From Novosphingobium barchaimii LL02 (GTDB lineage Bacteria; Pseudomonadota; Alphaproteobacteria; Sphingomonadales; Sphingomonadaceae): a DNA stretch of 64,000 bases. The DNA lies in assembly GCF_001046635.1 (NCBI RefSeq), contig NZ_KQ130453.1, positions 702,040 through 766,039 on the forward strand, given 5' to 3'. Each line of letters begins with the position of its first letter. Positions within the stretch are counted from its first letter, which is position 1. The position numbers were made by a program, and so were the translations under genes. The notes under the pieces were generated by a model that was given only the letters and a program-made list of their open reading frames with translations, ran no database searches and had not been told where the DNA came from. This document shows, piece by piece, positions 57,869 through 64,000 of the stretch.

Positions 57869-59442
57869 CCACTGACCTTGCCCCGCTGTTCGATGCGCTC
57901 CGGGCTATCCTTGGCAGCGGCGAACTGCTGAGCGACCCGGAAAGCCTGCGCCTGCACGGCTCCGACTTGCTGGCGGAGGGCGCGGATTGCATCATGGTCG
58001 TGCGTCCATCTTCGGTCGAAGCCCTGGCCGCTGCGGTCGGGCTGATTGGCCGGGCCGGGATCGCCATGGCCCCGCGCGGTGGCGGCCTTACCTATGTGCG
58101 CGGCTACACGCCGACCGACCGCCGCTTCGCTGCGATAGACCTCTCTCGCCTCAACCGGGTGATCTCGGTCAGCGAGGAGGACATGATCGTCACCGTCGAA
58201 GCAGGCGCGACCTGGAAGCAGGTCCACGAAGCGCTGGCCCCGCTTGGCCTGCGCCTACCGTTCTTCGGCACATTTTCCGGCATCCGCGCCACTGTCGGCG
58301 GCGGGCTGTCGAACGGGGCGCTGTTCCTGGGCACCGCGCGCCATGTCTCTGCCGCCGAAGCGGTGGTCGGCATGGAAGTGGTGCTGGCGGATGGCTCGCT
58401 GCTCCACACCGGGCAGAAGGGGGTGGCGCTTGCCCCGCTGCCCTTCATGCGCACATTCGGACCGGACACGACCGGCCTGTTCGTCCACGATGCCGGCGCG
58501 CTGGGCATCAAGGCGCGGGTAAGCCTGCGGCTGATCCGCGCGCCCCGCCACAGCGGCTTCCTGTCGTTCGGCTTCGAGCGCCAGGCAGACGGCATCGCCG
58601 CACTTTGCGAGATCGCCCGCAGTGATCTGGCCGAAGACGCCTACATGATGGACCCGGACAAGACCCGCGCTGCCCTCTCCGGCCCTACCGACCTTGTCCA
58701 CGACGTTCGCGTGCTGGCCAAGGTCGCCCGGCAGGAACGCGGTCTTTTCAAGGGCCTGAAGGCAGGCGCGAAGCTGGCGATGGCAGGCCGCTCATTCATC
58801 GACGCGGGGTGCCATTCGCTGCACCTCGTCCTTACCGGGCGCAGCGAGGCGGCGGTCGAGGCAGACATGGCCGAGGTGCGCGCGATTGCCGCGCGCTTCG
58901 ATGGACGCGAACTGGCAGATTCCATCCCCCGCGCAGGCCGGGCCGACCTGTTCGTGCCAGTTGACGGCATGATCCTGGGCCCCGATGCCGACCGCTGGAT
59001 CGCGCTCAACGCAAAAGTGCCGCATAGCGAGGCCATGCGGTTGACCAATGAAGTGGAGGCGCTGCTGTCCCGGTACAAACCCGCGCTCGATGCCGCAGGT
59101 GTCACCGTTTCGCGCCTACTGACGGTGATGGGCACTCATGCCTTCAGTTATGAGCCGGTGCTCAACTGGCGCGATGCCTGGTTGCCGCTGCACCGCGACA
59201 TCCTTGGGCCCGCCCCCCGTTTCGCCGAGCCGGACGCTGCGCCCGATGCCCGTGCTCTGGTGATGAAAGTCCGCGGCGAACTGATCGCGCTGTTCGCCCG
59301 GCTGGGCGCCGCCTCCAATCAGATCGGGCGGACGTATCCTTATGCCTCGGTACTGCGACCGGAAGCACGCGCGCTGCTCGAAGCGCTCAAGCGCGCGGTC
59401 GATCCTCAGGGCGTGATGAACCCCGGAGCGTTGGAACTGTGA
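57865..59442 (+). CDS. FAD-linked oxidase/dehydrogenase (PCMH/GlcD type)
   Basis: The ATG at 57865 overlaps the transporter stop; product 525 residues. The long frame upstream is a shadow. The PCMH-type FAD domain (about 40-225) has VVRPSSVEALAAAV, APRGGGLTYVRGYTP, VTVEAGATWKQVHEAL and GGGLSNGALFLGT. The C-terminal substrate domain ends ALLEALKRAVDPQGVMNPG, as in glycolate and D-lactate dehydrogenases and vanillyl-alcohol-oxidase relatives. It would oxidise a hydroxy acid or an alkylphenol-like alcohol. No signal peptide or covalent-FAD histidine was identified with certainty. Last gene before a terminator. Confidence 0.87.
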   Translation: MTTDLAPLFDALRAILGSGELLSDPESLRLHGSDLLAEGADCIMVVRPSSVEALAAAVGLIGRAGIAMAPRGGGLTYVRGYTPTDRRFAAIDLSRLNRVISVSEEDMIVTVEAGATWKQVHEALAPLGLRLPFFGTFSGIRATVGGGLSNGALFLGTARHVSAAEAVVGMEVVLADGSLLHTGQKGVALAPLPFMRTFGPDTTGLFVHDAGALGIKARVSLRLIRAPRHSGFLSFGFERQADGIAALCEIARSDLAEDAYMMDPDKTRAALSGPTDLVHDVRVLAKVARQERGLFKGLKAGAKLAMAGRSFIDAGCHSLHLVLTGRSEAAVEADMAEVRAIAARFDGRELADSIPRAGRADLFVPVDGMILGPDADRWIALNAKVPHSEAMRLTNEVEALLSRYKPALDAAGVTVSRLLTVMGTHAFSYEPVLNWRDAWLPLHRDILGPAPRFAEPDAAPDARALVMKVRGELIALFARLGAASNQIGRTYPYASVLRPEARALLEALKRAVDPQGVMNPGALEL

Positions 59443-59463
59443 GCCGGGGAAACCATCCCCGGC
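59443..59463. terminator. Hairpin terminator between convergent operons
   Basis: GCCGGGG (59443-59449) pairs with CCCCGGC (59457-59463) across a seven-base loop, directly after the FAD oxidase stop and 16 bases before the end of the convergent gene. There is no T-run, so strength is uncertain. Confidence 0.55.
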
Positions 59464-59479
59464 CCAGCCGTAAAACGCC

Positions 59480-60208
59480 TCAGCGGCTCAGTTCGACCAG
59501 TTCGTACCAGGTCTGCATGTAACCACCGACGCCGCCCTGCACGAAGATCGCATCGTCGTCCGCCGTCACCCACACCTCGTAGGGCGGGTGCGAGTGGCCG
59601 TCGATCGAGATCATGCCGCCGGCATCGTCAGTGAACTGGTACTTGTAGCAATCGAAAGTACCCGCCGCGACAGTGACGGTTTCCTCTCCGAGATAGCCAA
59701 GATCGATGTTGGATTCCGCGATAAGCGGCGGCGTTGCGCCGCGATGATCGGGCGAGGGCAGGAAGCAACGGAAGTTGCGCTTATGCACCCCCAACGAACG
59801 GTCGATCTTCTTGGTGATATAAGCGTCGCCCGAGATCGGGTGAGTGCCGAAACCGTCGAAGTCACCGCCGATCGGCATCGTCTGCGAGACGCGGCCGATC
59901 GAGGGGCCGTAACTTTCGCATTCGACTGCGTCCTTGCCGATGATGAACAGGCCGGAACCCATGAATTTATCACCGATGGTAAGGCGCACGAAGCAATCCA
60001 TCGGCCGGTCGTTCTCGTCGAGGCTATAGACGACGTCGCGGTGGACGGTCGGTGCCGGTTCGTCGATCTCGCAGCGGGCGCGCAGGCTTCGCTTGCCATC
60101 CGTGTGGTGAGTGAACGTGAACCATTCGCGCCCACGCTCCTGGCCTTCACGGCCGGGCTTGCGCGAGGTGTAGAGGATCTTTCCGCTAATCGTGCGATGC
60201 TGCTGCAT
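59480..60208 (-). CDS. Conserved hypothetical protein (242 aa), DUF3108-like features
   Basis: The ATG at 60208 has GGAG upstream. The product is soluble, lacks a signal peptide and is rich in beta strands. The segment EETVTVAAGTFDCYKYQF resembles the strand pattern seen in DUF3108-type proteins, where a cysteine follows a VPAGTF-like turn. Several histidines (FTHHTDG, DGHSHPPYEVW) might bind metal. No firm family can be named. It is the last gene of a minus-strand operon that starts at operator C, 30 bases after the membrane-protein gene, so it is likely a pathway enzyme or binding protein. Confidence 0.65.
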   Translation of the reverse strand: MQQHRTISGKILYTSRKPGREGQERGREWFTFTHHTDGKRSLRARCEIDEPAPTVHRDVVYSLDENDRPMDCFVRLTIGDKFMGSGLFIIGKDAVECESYGPSIGRVSQTMPIGGDFDGFGTHPISGDAYITKKIDRSLGVHKRNFRCFLPSPDHRGATPPLIAESNIDLGYLGEETVTVAAGTFDCYKYQFTDDAGGMISIDGHSHPPYEVWVTADDDAIFVQGGVGGYMQTWYELVELSR

Positions 60209-60238
60209 GGTTTCTCCGTTTGGTCAGAGGCTGCGGGG

Positions 60239-60901
60239 TTAAACAGGGGTGGCGATGCCGAGGAAGCAGGCGATCAGGACCAGTACCCAGATGCTGATCA
60301 CGCTGACGCGCGCGCGGCTGTTGACGGCGGCGATGACACGGTCGGTCTCGGGCGTCGGGCCGGTTTCCCGCATCTGGATGATGGCGGGGAACAGCGGCAC
60401 CAACTGACGCCGCACGATGAGGCCCAAGGTAATGCAGATGGCCAGTGCCAGCATCTTGAGCGCGATGAACAGCGGCACCGCGATCTCGCCGGAAAGGCCC
60501 AGCATCACCGCAGCCACCAGTCCGGCCAGGACGAGATAGCGCACGAAAATATCGAAGCGCTTGTACGCCTGCCCCTGCGGCCCGTGCTTCAGGTGCACTG
60601 CCCAGGCCAAGGCCAGCCACGCCAGTCCCAGCACCCCGGCGACCACCGCATAAGACACCGGAACGTCCAGCCAGCCCTTGGCCACGGCAAGGCCAAAGCC
60701 GGTCGGGAATGCCAGGATCAGCATGGTGCGCGGCGCCATGTCGATGTTGTTGAGGATCGTGAGCGCCATCATCCGCTCGGGCACCGAACGCTTGGGGTCC
60801 ACCATGAATCGCGACCCGTAAAAGGCGCCCAGATCCCCGCCCAGCCAGTAGACCGGAACAAGAATGTGAAGCAGCGTCAGCAGCGAAAGGCCGATATCCA
60901 T
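60239..60901 (-). CDS. Integral membrane protein (220 aa) of the catabolic operon
   Basis: A protein with about six hydrophobic helices. It begins MDIGLSLLTLLHILVPVYWLGGDLGAFYGSRFMVD; the early histidine in a helix recalls heme-binding membrane proteins such as the CopD/DUF2269 group, but this is weak. Other helices include RTMLILAFPTGFGLAVA, YAVVAGVLGLAWLALAWAVHL and ALKMLALAICITLGLIV. It lies three bases after the hydrolase stop. A role as electron-accepting partner or carrier is speculative; no function is established. Confidence 0.7.
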   Translation of the reverse strand: MDIGLSLLTLLHILVPVYWLGGDLGAFYGSRFMVDPKRSVPERMMALTILNNIDMAPRTMLILAFPTGFGLAVAKGWLDVPVSYAVVAGVLGLAWLALAWAVHLKHGPQGQAYKRFDIFVRYLVLAGLVAAVMLGLSGEIAVPLFIALKMLALAICITLGLIVRRQLVPLFPAIIQMRETGPTPETDRVIAAVNSRARVSVISIWVLVLIACFLGIATPV

Positions 60902-60904
60902 GGC

Positions 60905-61756
60905 TTAGTTATTTCCTGCGAAGAAGGCGGCCATCGCGTCGTGGCGCAAGGTTCGAAATCCGGGGTCGTCGAAGCGCGGCAGTTCAAGGAAGCGCCCGTG
61001 CGGCAGCAGCGGCGCAAGGCGGGCGCTGGCATCATAAAGCGGATCATTGACTGCGGCCGTAACCAGCACCGGGCACTGGATAAGCGGCAGGCGGCGGTCG
61101 GCCGGCCACTTGAACGCGGCACGGTAGTTGAGGTGGTAGGTCGTGCTCGCCTTCATCACTTCAGTGACCCAGGCATGTAGGTCTTCAGCGCTGCCCAACC
61201 CGCCGTCGCGGCGTCCCTCGCGGGTGCGGCGATACCAGGGGAAGAACAGGTACTGGTCGCGGCAGAACTGGAACAACCGGGCAAGATAGGCACCGTCGAG
61301 GTCGGGCTCGAAAGGGAAAGCGTATGTGGCGAGGATTTCCTCCAGCTCTGCGCCTTCCATCAGGCTGACGCCATCGAGGACAAGATGGCTCACTCGCTCG
61401 GGCGCAAGGATCGCCAGTTCGGCAGCGATCGCCGCGCCGGTGTGCGAGCCGTAGACGCGCACCTGCTCAAGGCCCATCGCGTCGAGATATTCCAGCATGG
61501 CCCCGGCCAGCGCGGCAATCTCGGGTTCTTTGGCGCTGAGTGCCTCACTGTCGCCATTACCCGGCGTGTCGGGGGCGAACACCATGGCCTCGCCCGCGAA
61601 GTCCTCGATCAGGCGGACCTGCTGGCGCGAGGAGCCGGGCGATGCGTGGAGGATCAGCAGCGGCTGCCCCTTCTCGCCCGCGCAGCGATAGTGAACCTGC
61701 CTTTGCGCCAGATCAGCGAAACCGCGGCGAATGCGGACCTGCGTATCCATCGTCAC
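60905..61756 (-). CDS. Alpha/beta-hydrolase with histidine at the nucleophile elbow
   Basis: A protein of 283 residues; the ATG at 61756 overlaps the VOC gene stop (ATGA). The single alpha/beta-hydrolase domain has the oxyanion loop LILHASPGSSR, the PDTPGNGDSE strand and the elbow VYGSHTGAAIAAEL, where H105 takes the nucleophile place of G-x-Nuc-x-G (the adjacent S104 is shifted by one). A late aspartate (AAVNDPLYD) and histidine (TLRHDAMAAFF) keep the rest of the charge relay. It resembles domain 1 of the fusion at 54840. It may be a cofactor-free lyase, dioxygenase or unusual hydrolase. Second gene of the operon behind operator C. Confidence 0.85.
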   Translation of the reverse strand: MTMDTQVRIRRGFADLAQRQVHYRCAGEKGQPLLILHASPGSSRQQVRLIEDFAGEAMVFAPDTPGNGDSEALSAKEPEIAALAGAMLEYLDAMGLEQVRVYGSHTGAAIAAELAILAPERVSHLVLDGVSLMEGAELEEILATYAFPFEPDLDGAYLARLFQFCRDQYLFFPWYRRTREGRRDGGLGSAEDLHAWVTEVMKASTTYHLNYRAAFKWPADRRLPLIQCPVLVTAAVNDPLYDASARLAPLLPHGRFLELPRFDDPGFRTLRHDAMAAFFAGNN

Positions 61757-62643
61757 AGCGCCCCGCCTTCGATGATTTCAAGCAGCGCGCCCTCCGGTGT
61801 CAGCAGGACACCGGTGCGCCGACCACCGTAAAGCGGCCCCTCGCGCACCGCTGGCGGCGAGGCCCAGTGCCCTTCGAGCCGCGTGAAATCGGGGTGGAGC
61901 ATCGTCGTGATGGCCACGCCCGGCGGCAATGCGCCCGGATGACAAGGACGTTTCCCGGCACCTTCGGGATACTGGTCGAGTTCGAGAAAAACCTGTCCCC
62001 CCCCTTTGGCGGTGACGAGTTCGGTCTTGGCGTCCTCGGCAAGCCCGAAGCTGAGTGTGATCATCGAATAGCGGATCGCCACCGGATCGATCACCGGAAG
62101 GCCAAGCACGTCCTTCACCCACTGCGCCGACTTGCGCAGGTCCGGGCAAGCCAGCACCATGATGAAAGGCCGGTCGACCAGCGAACGCGGCTGCGGCAGA
62201 CCCGTATCCGGGCCCGGCTGGAGGATTTCGGTGAGATAGACCGTTTCCAGGTCGGCGCCGCGAACCTGCATTGGCTTGACCGTGGCGAACCCGTCGAGTT
62301 CCTTGGGCGGGCCGATCACCTCAAAGGGGCTTTCCAGCATCTTTGCATTGACCGCCTCGACATTCGACACGCACAGTTCGATGGCTGCCCAGCCGTAGCT
62401 GCGTATCGGCAAATAGTCCGCCACCGGATCGCCCTCCACGAAGCGCAGGAACACTTCCTCACCCGAAGCAGGCTGCAACACGGCATAGGCCTTGCCCACG
62501 CTAGCGGGCGCCTGCCAAGCAGCGGCGAGGTCTTCAGGCACAGCCCCTTCTTCGACGAGGCGGTAGTCCATCCAGGTTTCGTAACGCTCGATTGCCGCTG
62601 GAACATCCGCAACGACATGGGTGGCACACTTGAGTAAGGTCAT
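61753..62643 (-). CDS. VOC-superfamily protein (glyoxalase/extradiol-dioxygenase fold), two modules
   Basis: The ATG at 62643 with GAGGAG upstream is used; the longer frame starts within operator C. The 296 residues fold as two VOC modules: the first from TLLKCATHVVADVPAAIERY to about 130, the second from RPFIMVLACPDLRKSAQWVKDVLGLPV to the end (TPEGALLEIIEG). A histidine (H8) and a terminal glutamate are placed like VOC metal ligands, but a full set is not certain. VOC proteins act as dioxygenases, isomerases or glyoxalases. As first gene behind operator C it probably carries out a ring or isomerisation step. Confidence 0.82.
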   Translation of the reverse strand: MTLLKCATHVVADVPAAIERYETWMDYRLVEEGAVPEDLAAAWQAPASVGKAYAVLQPASGEEVFLRFVEGDPVADYLPIRSYGWAAIELCVSNVEAVNAKMLESPFEVIGPPKELDGFATVKPMQVRGADLETVYLTEILQPGPDTGLPQPRSLVDRPFIMVLACPDLRKSAQWVKDVLGLPVIDPVAIRYSMITLSFGLAEDAKTELVTAKGGGQVFLELDQYPEGAGKRPCHPGALPPGVAITTMLHPDFTRLEGHWASPPAVREGPLYGGRRTGVLLTPEGALLEIIEGGAL

Positions 62644-62673
62644 TTTGGCTCCTCGCCCTGCCCGTCGATTAAT

Positions 62674-62693
62674 TTGATATACATTTATATCAT
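62674..62693. promoter_or_regulatory. Putative GntR operator C
   Basis: TTGATATACA (62674-62683) and TTTATATCAT (62684-62693) form a 20-bp palindrome with core TGATATA/TATATCA. It lies 31 bases upstream of the VOC gene start in the 112-base spacer after the MmgE/PrpD gene. Half-sites match operators A and B. Confidence 0.72.
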
Positions 62694-62755
62694 ATTGCAA
62701 GCGGAAACGGTGCGCGCCGGGTACCCGGCTGTCCGTCCTGCGGAGAAAATTCGCT

Positions 62756-64000
62756 TCAGCCGATCACGCCGCTGCTGCGCAACATCGCCACCGCATCCGC
62801 AGCCTTCGGCAACTGCGCGATGGTATCGGCCAGGGCGGCATGACCGTCCTCCATCTGCGCGAAGGCCAGACATCCGCGCGCCTTGGCGAGATGCTCGGCC
62901 TCGCTGAGTGGCCACTCCGGCGAGCCGAACTGCGCGAGTACATCTTCAACCAGTTCGCGCCCGTCCACGGTGCGCGCCGCAGCCCGCGCCGGGACAAAGG
63001 CGGCAAGGTCAGGGTTGCCGTCCGCGACCACGCGGATACGCGCCGCCAGAGCCAGCACGGCGGGATCGTCCAGCGTACCGCGTTTGAAATCGCCGAGCGA
63101 CACGGTGCCGCGCAGCAAGGTCACAGCCGCGAGGAACGGGAGGCACAGCCGCGCATAGCCAGGCTCCATTCCTGGTTTCGCAGGCCGTCCAACCAGCCGG
63201 TGGATTAGCGGGGGCGCATGATATTCCAGACTGTCCAGCCGATCGGCAGTGAGCCCATGAAGCGCCATCAACCGCTGCACCGAAACGATGCCTCCATGGC
63301 CCGCGCGGCCGGTCGGAAACGGCTTCCAGCTGACTTCGGTGATTCTGTGTCCCTGCTCCAGCCGCGCCAGCGCGGCGGCCAGTTCCTCGCGCTTCTCCAT
63401 CAGCGCGAAGTACCCGAACGGGCCGTCCAGCGGATGAGCCACGCCCGGCATCCCTGCCCGTGCGAGATCGACGGCATCAAGACTGCTGCGCGCCGCATGG
63501 GCGACCTGCACCGGCAGCGCCGGCTTGCCTTCCAGATGGGCCTGCATCGTACCCGAAGCAAATGCCATGGCATGGCCGAATGCATCCAGCGCCACGTCAC
63601 GCGGCATAGCCCGCAGACTGGCGATAGCCGCCACGCAGCCGAAAATACCTGCCGTCGCGGGACGGAAGAACATCAGCGCATCGGGCGCTGCGATTCCCAG
63701 CGTCACCGCCACATCAACACCTGCGACCATCGCCGTCAGGAACTGTTCGCCGCTGACTGGATCGCCCCGCTCCGCCTCTGCCAACAATGCTGCCAGAACC
63801 GTTGCCATCGGGTGCAGCACGGCGGGTTCATGAACGCAGTCATATTCCTGCCCGTGGATCTGGAAGGCGTTGACGAACGCCGCCGAAGGCGCAGGCAAGC
63901 GAACACCGGGGCGGCCCAGCACACCGGCGGCCTCGCCCTCTCCCCACCCCCGCACCATGGCGAGCACGCCGTCGGCGTGGGGGGCATTGCGCCCCGCCAC
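62756..64000 (-). CDS. MmgE/PrpD-family protein (N-terminus beyond window)
   Basis: The frame is open to the right edge, so the first part of the protein is missing; 414 residues are visible of an expected 450-500. Family features are the NAFQIHGQEYDCVHEP segment, the AFASGTMQAHLEG helix and PVQVAHAARSSLDAVDLARAG. A C-terminal domain follows with EYHAPPLIHRLVGRPAKP. The family contains 2-methylcitrate dehydratase, cis-aconitate decarboxylase and many enzymes of unknown reaction on tricarboxylic or imide-derived acids. It reads in the same direction as, and lies upstream of, the VOC operon, but operator C separates the two. The GTG at 64000 is not taken as the real start. Confidence 0.85.
   Translation of the reverse strand: MAGRNAPHADGVLAMVRGWGEGEAAGVLGRPGVRLPAPSAAFVNAFQIHGQEYDCVHEPAVLHPMATVLAALLAEAERGDPVSGEQFLTAMVAGVDVAVTLGIAAPDALMFFRPATAGIFGCVAAIASLRAMPRDVALDAFGHAMAFASGTMQAHLEGKPALPVQVAHAARSSLDAVDLARAGMPGVAHPLDGPFGYFALMEKREELAAALARLEQGHRITEVSWKPFPTGRAGHGGIVSVQRLMALHGLTADRLDSLEYHAPPLIHRLVGRPAKPGMEPGYARLCLPFLAAVTLLRGTVSLGDFKRGTLDDPAVLALAARIRVVADGNPDLAAFVPARAAARTVDGRELVEDVLAQFGSPEWPLSEAEHLAKARGCLAFAQMEDGHAALADTIAQLPKAADAVAMLRSSGVIG

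Noticed and set aside
59588-61180. A 530-codon plus-strand frame opposite three genes
   Set aside because: It spans the ends of three genes on the minus strand with good motifs and starts; the His/Gln-rich product has no domain.
1-64000. CRISPR arrays, tRNA or rRNA genes, phage integrase or replication origin
   Set aside because: No regularly spaced palindromic repeats with unique spacers, no tRNA-like cloverleaf sequences and no integrase or replication-initiator genes were seen.

Overview
The window is high-GC bacterial DNA. The gene families point to an alphaproteobacterium of the Sphingomonadaceae (Novosphingobium/Sphingobium-like): four TonB-dependent receptors with the sphingomonad type of plug and barrel, a flavin-dependent halogenase next to a sugar TonB receptor, CSS-motif EAL and DUF3772-MscS proteins, and long catabolic operons with ATGA-type overlaps. 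This assignment is inference from family content; no rRNA, tRNA or CRISPR array was seen.

Layout. (1) 1-2462: the right part of an IS21-family element (istA partial, istB, right terminus near 2212) abuts a 5' fragment of a second IS21 element on the other strand. (2) 2.9-15.7 kb: housekeeping and small loci, with an FeS-type photolyase and a 49-residue DUF2256 protein, RlmJ, a three-gene exported-protein set (DUF4424, unknown, Cys-rich Sel1 repeats), CorA, a DUF3060 protein, and a MarR regulator divergent from a CLC chloride/proton protein with a perfect palindrome between them. (3) 15.7-23.8 kb: a Tat-type FAD amine oxidase and a TonB receptor, divergent from a membrane-bound LytTR regulator, followed by an MHS-type MFS transporter and a CPBP membrane protein. 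(4) 23.8-27.8 kb: an EAL phosphodiesterase and a large MscS channel.

(5) 28.1-40.7 kb: a glycoside-utilisation locus. A LacI regulator and an FHS sugar permease diverge from a TonB receptor, tryptophan-halogenase-like protein, GH3 glycosidase, CPA2 antiporter and a second GH3. Two TGACA-type palindromes lie in the divergent promoter. (6) 41.2-64 kb: a large catabolic region of unknown substrate. It holds two TonB receptors, an SDR, DUF3598 and DUF1330 proteins, three MFS carriers, an N-carbamoylsarcosine-amidase-like cysteine hydrolase, two tandem PuuE/NodB-fold hydrolases, a quinone-oxidoreductase-type dehydrogenase, a HutC/GntR regulator, three alpha/beta-hydrolase domains with odd nucleophile elbows, an FAD-linked oxidase, a VOC protein and a MmgE/PrpD protein cut by the right edge.

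The most notable signal is a 20-bp palindrome with half-site WTGWTATA. It occurs at three promoters in region 6 (46675, 54800, 62674), including the promoter that drives the GntR gene itself. It ties four transcription units into one probable regulon. The enzyme set (amidase, C-N ring hydrolases, FAD oxidase, VOC protein, hydrolases) suggests a pathway opening a nitrogen-containing ring or amide. The substrate cannot be named from sequence alone.
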